NCBI GenBank assembly: GCA_004556655.1
Contig: SFGF01000004.1
Coordinates: 28,105 to 92,104, forward strand
Length of the DNA: 64,000 nucleotides
Direction: 5' to 3'
DNA from: Lachnospiraceae bacterium
GTDB lineage: Bacteria > Bacillota > Clostridia > Lachnospirales > Lachnospiraceae
This document shows positions 26,753-35,299 of the stretch, piece after piece. The notes beneath the pieces were generated by a model. The model ran no database searches. It saw only the letters and a list, made by a program, of their open reading frames with translations, and had not been told where the DNA came from. The stretch's first letter is position 1. The number at the start of each line of letters is the position of its first letter. Position numbers and translations under genes: made by a program.

Positions 26753-26778
26753 TTTTGCTATAAAATACTATAGCAAAA
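26753..26778. promoter_or_regulatory. Perfect inverted repeat upstream of the ABC exporter
   Basis: TTTTGCTATA (26753-26762), 6-bp spacer, TATAGCAAAA (26769-26778). It overlaps a TATAGT -10-like sequence reading toward the exporter, so it looks like a repressor site. A symmetric dyad is not typical of AraC proteins, so the binding protein may be encoded elsewhere. Confidence 0.5.
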
Positions 26779-26904
26779 CCATTTTATAAATAACATATGT
26801 TTTCCTAATATGTTTTTATCAAAATCTAAGAAGTGTTTTTCAGCATGTCGATTATTTTTTTATTACGTGGTAGACTGTATATACAGGAGGGAGGCACTCA
26901 TAAA

Positions 26905-27798
26905 ATGATAGGAAATCGTGATTTAATCATTCACAGAACACTTGACATTCCATTGTCCATACAATTTAATCACTGCGGAATACAGGAATGTATTCCAGGA
27001 TATCACTATGGTTTCACCATGCGCCCTTATCATCTGATTCATTTTGTATTAGAGGGCAGCGGTACATTTCAGATCAATGATACTACTTACGACATCCACG
27101 CCGGACAGGCTTTTTATATTCCAGCTGGTTCCTCCGGATACTATCATTCCTCTGTGGAAAATCCATGGAAATATTCCTGGATCGGTTTTTTTGCAGATTC
27201 CCGGAATCCTTTTATAAAAACACTTTTTCAGGATTCCTTTGTCATCAACATCAAAACTCCATTAAACGAGCTGGAACAGCTTTTACTCTCTGTCATCGCA
27301 GTTACAGATCAACGGGCAGACAGTATTTCCAGCTACCGAAAGGTTGATTTTCCAGGAGAGCAATTTGTTCCGATTACCACTGAGATGCAGTGTCTGGAAG
27401 CTAACAGCAAGATGCTTCATTTATTTTCTGTACTTCTAAAAAATAACAACCAAACGCTTCCTTCTTCCTGTAAGGAACAGAATTATGCATCCGAAGCAAA
27501 AGCTTATATTGATGCCTACTACTGTGAACCTCTGCTTATTCAGGATGTTGCAAATGCTCTGCATATTCATCCAAATTATCTTTCATCCTGTTTTAAAAAA
27601 GTCTATCATCAGACGCCAAAAGCGTATTTGAATTCTATGCGTATGGAACGGGCCTGTATGCTGCTTTTACAGACAGATTACCCTGTGTCTGTCATTGCTT
27701 CTGCAGTTGGATTTTCAAATGCTTTTCAATTCTCCGGAATGTTTAAAAAGTATTTTCATGTGTCTCCCGCAAATTTTCGTAAAAGCAAGCAGACGTAA
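26905..27798 (+). CDS. AraC-family transcriptional regulator
   Basis: 297 residues: an N-terminal cupin (RPYHLIHFVLEGSGTFQI, HAGQAFYIPAGSSGYYHSS, PWKYSWIGFF) and C-terminal paired helix-turn-helix (LLIQDVANALHIHPNYLSSCFKK; PVSVIASAVGFSNAFQFSGMFKK then VSPANFRK). This layout is typical of regulators of sugar-use genes. I take ATG 26905 (MIGNRDLIIHR) behind GGAGGGAGG; the frame upstream to 26833 lies in the promoter area. It may control the divergent ABC exporter (inference). Confidence 0.87.
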   Translation: MIGNRDLIIHRTLDIPLSIQFNHCGIQECIPGYHYGFTMRPYHLIHFVLEGSGTFQINDTTYDIHAGQAFYIPAGSSGYYHSSVENPWKYSWIGFFADSRNPFIKTLFQDSFVINIKTPLNELEQLLLSVIAVTDQRADSISSYRKVDFPGEQFVPITTEMQCLEANSKMLHLFSVLLKNNNQTLPSSCKEQNYASEAKAYIDAYYCEPLLIQDVANALHIHPNYLSSCFKKVYHQTPKAYLNSMRMERACMLLLQTDYPVSVIASAVGFSNAFQFSGMFKKYFHVSPANFRKSKQT

Positions 27799-27799
27799 A

Positions 27800-27831
27800 A
27801 CGGGATATGTCTTTTCTGCGACATATCCCGT
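27800..27831. terminator. Terminator-like hairpin after the AraC gene
   Basis: Stem ACGGGATATGTC (27800-27811) / GACATATCCCGT (27820-27831), 12 bp. The T run is better on the leftward side, so it may stop transcripts arriving from the right as well. Confidence 0.65.
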
Positions 27832-27891
27832 GTATTTGTAAGAAAATCATAAAGCAACAAATATTTGATCCTAAAATCAGTTACAGCAGTC

Positions 27892-28240
27892 TTATCCCAA
27901 TAACTCCATTTCATCATTCATTTTGACAAATCCATACTTTTTATATAATGGTTTTCCCATTCATAATATACGCTTTTTTTCCTGTTGAATTATGAAATGT
28001 AGGCATTACCTGGACCAAACTAACACCACCCGTCCCGACAACCTCATCATTATCAAACACTAAATAAGCAATATGCGTTTCTTCATCCAGTGCCTTTTTA
28101 TAATAATCATAAGATTGTTTTTTCACTTCCGACATATCAACTTCATCTGATAATTTATTAGCCGCTCTTAGTACGATAATTCTCGTCTCTGTTAATAGCT
28201 CCAAATCATCAACTGTAGCTCTTCTATATACTAATTCCAT
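27892..28240 (-). pseudogene. Broken GNAT-family N-acetyltransferase
   Basis: The N-terminal ~93 residues (MELVYRRATVDDLELL to STGKKAYIMN) are a normal GNAT start, but the frame then ends at GKTII. In the next reading frame, directly joined, lies a typical GNAT C terminus (GKPLYKKYGFVKMNDEMEL, stop at 27892). The acetyl-CoA-binding segment (R/Q-x-x-G-x-G/A) that should lie between them is missing. This fits an internal deletion of roughly 120-150 bp plus a frameshift. Probably inactive. Confidence 0.8.
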
Positions 28241-28290
28241 AATAACAAATATCCGTTCCTGTACACTGCCTCTCAGACTTTACTCATCTT

Positions 28291-29283
28291 TCAGGCTTCC
28301 AAATATTTTTTCAGTTCCTCTTCTTTCATATTCAGGCGCTTCGCCGCCTCTTCAATTGGCAATAAACCATCTTTTACCAATTCTATATAGCTTTTAAGCC
28401 GTCCTTCCTGAAGACCGACTTTCTTTCCTTCTTGGATTCCAGCCTGCCTGCCTTCTTGGATTCCAGCTTGCCTGCCTTCCTGTATCCCACGCTGCAGAAT
28501 TGTTTTTGCTTCATATTCAAGAATCTTTCCACCCATTATGGACGTCACTTCCTTCCTGACTTTTGCGTACTTCAACGCTATCTGTTCCATGACTTTATTT
28601 GACATATCCACTAACGTACATTTTATGTACTCACTTATTTCTCCATCTTTACATAGATTTTCTAATCGATTTCTGATCTGTACATATTCCATTTTCATCT
28701 CAGTTAGCTTTTCATTGTCTCTCTCATATTCAGGAAACCGACTTTCATACGTAAAAATATAAAACGGAATCAGTAACAGCAGTTTCTTGTCAAATAGCTC
28801 TTCAATCGTATACTTTTGTGTCTTTAGCACCGGTATCTCGTATGTGATCATTCCTCCCGGTGTTATTATCTCTACTGTCATTGCATCCGGTGTGGTTCTT
28901 GTATGACGGAGATATATCACTGCGGAGCCGGGAAATGTGACCGTCAATCGATTTTCCTTAATTTCTCCATGATCCAGTGCGATCTGCGAATCATACTCAA
29001 ACATACGGATTACCATACTGTGATCTGCCGTGCATTGACATTCTATGTGGTATGTTTTTCTTGTGCTCCCATAAATTTCAAAACAGGAATCCGTTATTTT
29101 CTCTTTTGTATCTGTACCCTGTCGGTTCATAAAGTGTTCATTCGGCAGAAAACTAATCTCTTCCTCTCCGGTATAGTGTTCCCCGAAAACTTCATTTACT
29201 ACAGGAATTATCAGTTCGGTACAATCATTGATCAAGGTGCGAAACACATCATCATAAGGTGTTCCGGTATTGATTTTTTCCAT
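28291..29283 (-). CDS. Rpn-family recombination-promoting nuclease/putative transposase
   Basis: 330 residues. N-terminal PD-(D/E)XK-type nuclease signature with D in DSCFEIYG and the E-x-Q of YHIECQ, following TPYDDVFRTLIND. A middle region (EYERDNEKLTEMKMEYVQIRNRLENL) is helical. At residues ~264-290 lie in-frame octapeptide repeats based on GIQEGRQA (DNA 24-bp repeats near 28425-28490), typical of this family. Homologues cut DNA and raise recombination; many are mobile or variable in copy number. No terminal inverted repeats are evident, so it is not called as an insertion sequence. Confidence 0.82.
   Translation of the reverse strand: MEKINTGTPYDDVFRTLINDCTELIIPVVNEVFGEHYTGEEEISFLPNEHFMNRQGTDTKEKITDSCFEIYGSTRKTYHIECQCTADHSMVIRMFEYDSQIALDHGEIKENRLTVTFPGSAVIYLRHTRTTPDAMTVEIITPGGMITYEIPVLKTQKYTIEELFDKKLLLLIPFYIFTYESRFPEYERDNEKLTEMKMEYVQIRNRLENLCKDGEISEYIKCTLVDMSNKVMEQIALKYAKVRKEVTSIMGGKILEYEAKTILQRGIQEGRQAGIQEGRQAGIQEGKKVGLQEGRLKSYIELVKDGLLPIEEAAKRLNMKEEELKKYLEA
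28425..28490 (-). repeat. 24-bp tandem repeats inside the Rpn gene
   Basis: About three near-identical 24-bp units encoding GIQEGRQA and a diverged KKVGLQEG unit. In-frame unit number can change by slippage without breaking the protein. Confidence 0.75.
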
Positions 29284-29386
29284 TGTCCCTCTTCTTTCTC
29301 CTTAAGGAGTAAAAGGACTGATACTCAGCGTACAGAAAACGAATCTCTGTTATATTATCATCATATCAGATAAATAAATAATTTTC

Positions 29387-29409
29387 CAGTGATATAAATC
29401 ATATCACTG
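29387..29409. repeat. Inverted repeat after the corrinoid operon
   Basis: CAGTGATAT (29387-29395), 5 nt, ATATCACTG (29401-29409), perfect 9-bp arms in the 243-bp gap between the amidohydrolase and the Rpn gene. On the leftward strand it is followed by a T-rich stretch, so it may be a weak terminator; an operator for the Rpn gene is the alternative. Confidence 0.45.
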
Positions 29410-29526
29410 AACATTTGATTGCCACATTGTAATCCTTTGTTAAATCCATTGTGGGTCTATGGAAAATAAATTACTGAAATAACCCTCTTTAATGATAAAT
29501 ATGAGCTAAATATAGGATTTATCCCG

Positions 29527-30414
29527 TTAAAATTTTCTCTTTAACAATCTATCCCCTTGGGAAATGATTTCTTCCCAATGGGGCCACTGTTCCTCCAGCA
29601 CTTTCTGAAACACCTGGTATTCATCCATCAGCCCCTGACCATGCAGTACTCGATAGGCCCCAGCATCGCTTCCCAGTGCCAATTTTACACCAAGTTCAAA
29701 AGCTCGATGAAGATTTTTCTGCTGTCCTTCCCAGATTTTCTCAACCACATGCTCCGGGAATCTGCCATCTCCCAGCAGGTTCTTCACTGTTACGATCGTC
29801 GGCACCCAGATAGTTTCGCTGGAAGCCAATGCCTGCAGAGCGTCATCATCGCAGAAATTTCCATGTTCAATGCTGTCCACTCCGGCAAGGGCAGCAGCTC
29901 GCACTGCTCTGCTTCCGTTTGTATGAGCCATAACAGCAAATCCCTCTTCATGAGCGATATGAATCAATTCTCTGATTTCCTCATCCGGCAGAGAACTTTC
30001 TGTCAATCCTCCCCTGTCAAAGTCCATGATTCCGGATATCATGATTTTTACAAAATGACCGCCCTGTTCTCTCAGTTCCTGAATCAGTTTACGGTAATCT
30101 TTCATATTTTCATATGCTTTCCCCACGATTCCGCCATAATGACCTTTTTTATGAATGGCAAATACCGGTGTCCGATAAGTAATCCCATATTCCGGTGCAA
30201 TCTCCATCGTTCTCTTTGATGTCCCATAAATATCACCGCCGTCCCGCAGCCAGGTAATGCCCCGTCTGCGGTATTCTTCCAGATTTTTACGGATCACTTC
30301 CTCATTTACACCATTTATCTGATCACGCACAGCCTGACGGTAATCCACCCCGTTCATAAAAATATGCATATGTGCCTCCCCATATGGAAATTGCACGTCA
30401 GATAACTTACACAT
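29527..30414 (-). CDS. Metal-dependent amidohydrolase at the end of the corrinoid operon
   Basis: 295 residues of the amidohydrolase superfamily: H-x-H in GEAHMHIF near residue 15, HTNGS near 170, SIEHGNF near 190 and the catalytic Asp in LGSDAGAYR near 245; a metal-lysine candidate is in GGHFVKIMISG. It is shorter than most family members (380-420). It lies 29 bp after cbiC in the same direction with no terminator between, so it is probably part of the cobalamin operon. No standard B12 step needs it; a salvage or amide-hydrolysis role on corrinoid side chains or lower ligands is only a guess. Confidence 0.8.
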   Translation of the reverse strand: MCKLSDVQFPYGEAHMHIFMNGVDYRQAVRDQINGVNEEVIRKNLEEYRRRGITWLRDGGDIYGTSKRTMEIAPEYGITYRTPVFAIHKKGHYGGIVGKAYENMKDYRKLIQELREQGGHFVKIMISGIMDFDRGGLTESSLPDEEIRELIHIAHEEGFAVMAHTNGSRAVRAAALAGVDSIEHGNFCDDDALQALASSETIWVPTIVTVKNLLGDGRFPEHVVEKIWEGQQKNLHRAFELGVKLALGSDAGAYRVLHGQGLMDEYQVFQKVLEEQWPHWEEIISQGDRLLKRKF

Positions 30415-30443
30415 TCTCTCAGCACCTTCTTATACAAAGAAAA

Positions 30444-31085
30444 TCATTCTCGATTGTCATCGATCATGTACAGCAATGCATTGCAGATACAGGCAGCAAT
30501 ATTACTTCCGCCTTTTCTTCCTCTTGCCACGATATATGGTACATCCGTCTCCATGATCAATTCCTTTGACTGAACTACATTTACAAATCCTACAGGCACA
30601 CCGATGATCAGTGCCGGATTGATCTTTCCTTCCTGAATCAGTTCATACAGACGCACCAGCGCAGTGGGAGCATTGCCGATGGCAAAAATCATCGGTTTAT
30701 TCATAGCTGCTGCCTTATCCATACTGGCTGTGGCACGGGTTGTTCCATTTTCTTTTGCAGTCTTTGCCACATCTTCATCTGACATAAAGCAGTAAACTTC
30801 ACCGCCATATTTTGCCAGTGCTTTTTTATTGATACCGGAACGACCCATCTGTGTGTCTGTTACAATGCAGGCACCGTTTTTGATGGCTTCGATTGCTTTC
30901 TCCACCACTCCTTCTGAAAAGCAAAGATTGTCTGCATAATCAAAGTCTGCACTGGTATGAATACAGCGCTTAATGATCAATTCTTTGTCTGTATCCAGTT
31001 TTCTGTCTCCCAGTTCTTCCGTGATAATCTCAAAACTTCTTCTCTCAATATCCCTTGGTCTCACATTTTCCAGCTCTATTTTCAT
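30444..31085 (-). CDS. cbiC: Cobalt-precorrin-8 methylmutase
   Basis: Moves a methyl group from C-11 to C-12 to give cobyrinate. 213 residues with RDIERRSFEIITEEL, the catalytic His region CIHTSADFDYADNL, VTDTQMGRSGI and VGFVNVVQSKE. Near the end of the corrinoid operon, 34 bp after cbiP. Confidence 0.96.
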   Translation of the reverse strand: MKIELENVRPRDIERRSFEIITEELGDRKLDTDKELIIKRCIHTSADFDYADNLCFSEGVVEKAIEAIKNGACIVTDTQMGRSGINKKALAKYGGEVYCFMSDEDVAKTAKENGTTRATASMDKAAAMNKPMIFAIGNAPTALVRLYELIQEGKINPALIIGVPVGFVNVVQSKELIMETDVPYIVARGRKGGSNIAACICNALLYMIDDNRE

Positions 31086-31119
31086 AATTCTTCTCCTTTC
31101 ACGGGTTTCAAAACTTTAG

Positions 31120-32643
31120 TCATGCCAAGTCCCGGATGCCCTCTTCCAGTATTTCATAAATCCGTTTCATATCCAAATGTTCCCGAAGGGCTGCTGCCAG
31201 TATATCATACTGCGTTTCCTTGAATTCCTGGAAATCCACACCGGTTATCTCTTCGGTATTGATTCCTTTTTTTCTTCCCAAGGCTTTCACGATTGCTTTT
31301 GCAACTTCCTCTTTATCGAAAACCCCATGTACATAAGTTCCATACACATTTTTTCTGTATGCACCGTCCACTTTTTTCTCACGGGTAGCCGCATGATCAC
31401 TGATATTTGTGAGAGAATGTGCATCGTCTTTCAATCGGCTGACACCCATATGAATCTCGTATCCTTCCAGAACTGCACCGGAAAGTTCTGCAAGATCTCC
31501 TTCAACTGTTTCAAAGCATCCACTCACTCTTGTTCTTGTTTTTCCGGACTCAAACACCGTATCCATAGGCAGAAGCCCCATTCCTTTCATAGAACCACCT
31601 GCTTCCACACCGTCGGGATCTGATAGGGTCTCGCCCAGCATCTGATATCCACCACAAACCCCAAAAATAACTTTACCTCTGGCTGCCTGTTTCAGGATCG
31701 CTGCTTCCATACCACTTTCCCGCATCCACTGCAGATCTTCCATGGTATTTTTCGTTCCCGGAAGTATGATCATATCCGGATCTTTCAGTTCATGTACATG
31801 CTTTACATATCTCAGAGAAACTCCCGGCATACTCTCAAAAGGATTAAAATCCGTAAAATTTGAAATTCTCAGCACACGGATAACCGCGATATCAATCACT
31901 CCTATTTCCTGCCTGTTATCAAATCGTTCTGTCAGACTGTCCTCATCTTCCACTTCAATATCCAGATACGGAGCAACACCAACTACCGGAATCCCACTTT
32001 TTTCTTCCAGCATCTCAACTCCCGGATCCAGAATTGACTTATCCCCCCGAAACTTATTGATGATCAGTCCCTTTACCATGGATTTCTCATCCTCTTCCAG
32101 AAGCATTACTGTACCGATCAGCTGTGCAAATACACCACCTCTGTCGATATCTCCCACCAGAAGCACCGGAGCTTTGGCCATCTTTGCCATTCCCATATTA
32201 ACAATATCTTCCTGCTTCAGATTAATCTCCGCCGGACTTCCCGCTCCTTCAATCACTATGATATCATTTTCTTCGGCAAGTTTATTATAAGCTTTCATAA
32301 TATCCGGGATCAGTTTATGTTTGTATTGAAAATAGTCACGGGCATTCATATTTCCCAGAACTTCCCCGTTTACAATCACCTGACTTCCCACATCATTGGT
32401 AGGTTTTAGCAAAATAGGATTCATCAGAACAGACGGTTTGATTCCGGCTGCTTCAGCCTGCATTACCTGTGCACGTCCCATCTCAAGACCTTCCTCTGTG
32501 ATAAACGAATTCAATGCCATATTCTGTGATTTAAATGGCGCCACCCGGTAACCGTCCTGCTTAAATATACGACATAAGCCTGCAGCCAGTAAACTCTTCC
32601 CTGCATTCGACATGGTGCCCTGAATCATAATTGCCTTTGCCAT
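31120..32643 (-). CDS. cbiP: Cobyric acid synthase
   Basis: Glutamine- and ATP-dependent amidation of four side chains of adenosylcobyrinate a,c-diamide. 507 residues: N-terminal DethiobiotinSynth-like ATPase (MIQGTMSNAGKSLLAAGLCR), GAGSPAEINL, a C-terminal class I glutamine amidotransferase with nucleophile Cys in FGVCGGYQMLG and His in YVHGVFD. I use ATG 32643 (MAKAIMIQG), 7 nt behind GAGGG; ATG 32649 overlaps the upstream stop. Confidence 0.96.
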   Translation of the reverse strand: MAKAIMIQGTMSNAGKSLLAAGLCRIFKQDGYRVAPFKSQNMALNSFITEEGLEMGRAQVMQAEAAGIKPSVLMNPILLKPTNDVGSQVIVNGEVLGNMNARDYFQYKHKLIPDIMKAYNKLAEENDIIVIEGAGSPAEINLKQEDIVNMGMAKMAKAPVLLVGDIDRGGVFAQLIGTVMLLEEDEKSMVKGLIINKFRGDKSILDPGVEMLEEKSGIPVVGVAPYLDIEVEDEDSLTERFDNRQEIGVIDIAVIRVLRISNFTDFNPFESMPGVSLRYVKHVHELKDPDMIILPGTKNTMEDLQWMRESGMEAAILKQAARGKVIFGVCGGYQMLGETLSDPDGVEAGGSMKGMGLLPMDTVFESGKTRTRVSGCFETVEGDLAELSGAVLEGYEIHMGVSRLKDDAHSLTNISDHAATREKKVDGAYRKNVYGTYVHGVFDKEEVAKAIVKALGRKKGINTEEITGVDFQEFKETQYDILAAALREHLDMKRIYEILEEGIRDLA

Positions 32644-32645
32644 TG

Positions 32646-33686
32646 TCATTCCCTCACTTTCCGGATTGCATCCAATAATTTCTCATTTTCTTCATGTGTC
32701 CTCACAGCGATCCGATAATACCCTGCGCTCAGCCCCGGATAATTGCTGCAGTCCCGGATCATCACCTTTTCTTCCAGAAGCTTTCGATGAAGCTCCGGAT
32801 CCGCTTTAAAGAAAATATAATTTGCCTGAGAATCATAGACATAATATCCTATTTTCCCAAGCTCCTGTATGAAATATCTTCTTTCTTTTTCTATCAAATC
32901 GATAGCTTTTTTTACATACTCTTTTTCTCTAAGTGCCGCAATACCTGCTTCCTGAGCCGGAATCGACACATTCCATGGCTGAAGATGCTGCTCCATCTGA
33001 TCAAGAAATGCTTCCTCTGCACAAATTCCATAACCGAGACGAAGCCCTGCCATTGCATAAATTTTAGTAAATGCTTTTAAAATAAAAAGTTTTCTTCCCG
33101 GCTCCAGAGTTCCCTTTAATGTATGAGTTTCGGAATATTTCACAAAATCGAGAAAACACTCGTCAACTACCAGCCAGATTTCTTTTTTCCGACAGATCTC
33201 CACAATCTGATCAAGAAGTATCCCGTCAATCAAAAGCCCTGTAGGGTTGTTGGGGTTACACAGAAAAAAGATATCCAGATCCTCTGTCAGATGATCAAGA
33301 ATCTCCGTTCCCATGCGAAAACCATTCTCTTCTTTGAGTTTTTCATAAAGGATCTCACAACCCACACCTTTTAATGCCTGTTCGTATTCTGCAAAGGTAG
33401 GCGCCGGTATCAGTGCTTTTTTGGGTTTTAGGGTCTGTGCCAGGACAAAGATAAGTTCTGCTGCACCATTTCCACAGATCAGCCACTTTTCCGGAACCTG
33501 TTCATATTCTGAAAGTGCCTTTTTCAGTCGTTCCTGATGTGCATCCGGATAATGTGCGACCTGCAGCATACTGTCCTGCGCCGCACGTATTACAGCTTCA
33601 GGAGTTCCCAGCGGATTTATATTTGCGGAAAAATCCATAACCTGCGGATAACGGTAGACATCGCCGCCATGAACATATTTTTTCAT
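32646..33686 (-). CDS. cobD: L-threonine-O-3-phosphate decarboxylase (CobD-type) / histidinol-phosphate aminotransferase family
   Basis: PLP enzyme of the fold-type I aminotransferase family, 346 residues: HGGDVYRYPQVMDFSANINPLG, FLCNPNNPTG, DECFLDF, the PLP lysine in LKAFTKIYAMAGLRLGYG, and an arginine near the C terminus. In this context it should make (R)-1-aminopropan-2-ol O-phosphate for attachment by CbiB next door. The distinction from HisC rests on context. ATG 33686 is 6 nt behind GGAG; ATG 33698 has no usable spacing. Confidence 0.9.
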   Translation of the reverse strand: MKKYVHGGDVYRYPQVMDFSANINPLGTPEAVIRAAQDSMLQVAHYPDAHQERLKKALSEYEQVPEKWLICGNGAAELIFVLAQTLKPKKALIPAPTFAEYEQALKGVGCEILYEKLKEENGFRMGTEILDHLTEDLDIFFLCNPNNPTGLLIDGILLDQIVEICRKKEIWLVVDECFLDFVKYSETHTLKGTLEPGRKLFILKAFTKIYAMAGLRLGYGICAEEAFLDQMEQHLQPWNVSIPAQEAGIAALREKEYVKKAIDLIEKERRYFIQELGKIGYYVYDSQANYIFFKADPELHRKLLEEKVMIRDCSNYPGLSAGYYRIAVRTHEENEKLLDAIRKVRE

Positions 33687-33701
33687 AATAATCTCCATTC
33701 C

Positions 33702-34673
33702 TTATAATACCACCAGACTGATCACTGCCCTTATGATACCAAACAGGATGACAGACAGTACTGCTGTAGTATACATAAGTTTATGGGATCTGGGAATGTC
33801 TTCTATTTCAATCTTTCTGATCGGATCACCGATAAACGGTTTTTTATGTAATTTTCCAAAATACCAGGCATCTCCGGCAAGCTGTATTTCCAGTGCTCCA
33901 GCCATCACTGCTTCTGTATGAGCGGAATTGGGACTTGCATGTTTTGAACGATCCCTGCGGTAAATCTTCGCTGCATTTTTTCCATTCAGACCTGCCAGAC
34001 AGGACGCCAGTATCATAATCCATGCCGAAAGCCGTGCCGGAATATAATTTAACACATCATCCAGGCGGGCAGCAGCAGTTCCAAAGTACTGATATCTTTC
34101 ATTTTTATATCCCACCATAGAATCCATGGTATTAACTGCCTTATAAGCAAATCCCAGCACGGCACCACCGATCATCATATAAAAAAGCGGTGCGATAATC
34201 CCATCAGAAGTATTTTCAGCCACTGTCTCCACTGCAGCCTTGGTAACGCCTTCTTCCGTAAGATTCTGCGTATCACGCCCTACGATCATAGAAACCGCAT
34301 ATCTGCTTTTTTCCAGATTTCCCTCTTTCAGCGCATCATAAACTTTTTTACTTTCATCCCTCAAAGATCGTGTAGCCAACAACTGATAACACATAAAGGA
34401 TTCCAGCACAAATCCTAACCAAATTTTATATCGATAAGCTGCCAGAAGAATCAAACAGGGAATACCTGCGGAAAATGTCACGATCAATATCACCAGAATC
34501 GCTCCGCCCATTCGTTCTCCTGCTTTAGTCTTTGGAAATATCTTTCGTAATCCTTTTTCCAATAGGGAAATCCCGTTCCCGATCACACGAACCGGATGGT
34601 ACAGCCATCGGGGATCTCCAAAAAGTAAATCAAGTAGAAAGCCGCAGACAACGGCCGGTAATGTCCATATCAT
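33702..34673 (-). CDS. cbiB: Adenosylcobinamide-phosphate synthase
   Basis: 323-residue membrane protein that attaches the aminopropanol(-phosphate) arm to cobyric acid. Family motifs: LLDLLFGDPRWLYHPVRVIG, ETVAENTSDGIIAPLFY, AVNTMDSMVGYKNERY, and RDRSKHASPNSAHTEAVMAGAL. About five membrane helices. Four-base overlap with the phosphatase gene upstream. (Named cobD in aerobic-pathway nomenclature.). Confidence 0.95.
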   Translation of the reverse strand: MIWTLPAVVCGFLLDLLFGDPRWLYHPVRVIGNGISLLEKGLRKIFPKTKAGERMGGAILVILIVTFSAGIPCLILLAAYRYKIWLGFVLESFMCYQLLATRSLRDESKKVYDALKEGNLEKSRYAVSMIVGRDTQNLTEEGVTKAAVETVAENTSDGIIAPLFYMMIGGAVLGFAYKAVNTMDSMVGYKNERYQYFGTAAARLDDVLNYIPARLSAWIMILASCLAGLNGKNAAKIYRRDRSKHASPNSAHTEAVMAGALEIQLAGDAWYFGKLHKKPFIGDPIRKIEIEDIPRSHKLMYTTAVLSVILFGIIRAVISLVVL

Positions 34674-35299
34674 TTTTCGTTTCCCGCCTTTTTTTCTTTT
34701 TCATCTGAAAACAGCAATGGTTGTACATCATGAATTTCTCTTCTGGAAGAAGTCCAGAGAGAGGAAATAATTTCCATTCGATACCCTTCTCCATTTTCCA
34801 CATGCCAGTCATAAAAACCTTTCTGTGGTACTGCATATTGCTCCAAAATACTCATGATCGTTCCTCCATGCACCACAAAAACTGCACTTTCTACCTTTTC
34901 TCTAAGACACCCTGCAACCGCTCTTTCAAATCCCCGGCAGCATCTTTTTCGAAATTCCATCGGGTCTTCTCCTCCGGGAAAAGGTAACGTTCCATCACTG
35001 TCGATCCATGCCTGATACTCCGGATCGTCTTTCATTTCTTTCCAGTTTTTATTTTCAAAAGAGCCAAAATCACACTCCGCCATATCTTCCATAATACGCA
35101 CCGGATGATCCGGGTAGATAGCCGCAGCTGTCTGTCTGCATCTTAAAAGTGGACTTACAAACACAGCCTTTGCCTCCGGATAAGATCTTTGCTCCAGTTT
35201 TATTCGCTCGTTGTCAAGCAGGGGCTCATCCGTAATTCCTATATATCTCCCCTGACTGTTTCCCATGGTCTTTCCATGTCGAATCAAGTATACTTTCAT
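34670..35299 (-). CDS. cobC: Histidine phosphatase, probable alpha-ribazole phosphatase
   Basis: 209 residues of the phosphoglycerate-mutase-like family: catalytic RHG in YLIRHGKTMGN, SPLLRCRQTA, the E in MAECDFGSFE, and the second His in FVVHGGTI. Placement between cbiB and a CobU-like gene supports dephosphorylation of alpha-ribazole-5-phosphate or adenosylcobalamin-5-phosphate, the last assembly step. Overlaps both neighbours by 4 bp. Confidence 0.88.
   Translation of the reverse strand: MKVYLIRHGKTMGNSQGRYIGITDEPLLDNERIKLEQRSYPEAKAVFVSPLLRCRQTAAAIYPDHPVRIMEDMAECDFGSFENKNWKEMKDDPEYQAWIDSDGTLPFPGGEDPMEFRKRCCRGFERAVAGCLREKVESAVFVVHGGTIMSILEQYAVPQKGFYDWHVENGEGYRMEIISSLWTSSRREIHDVQPLLFSDEKEKKAGNEK

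Noticed and set aside
28425..28490. Tandem repeats considered as a CRISPR remnant
   Set aside because: Units are contiguous, in frame and inside a coding region; there are no spacers and no cas genes.
28291..29283. Rpn gene as a complete insertion sequence
   Set aside because: No terminal inverted repeats or target-site duplication could be seen around it.
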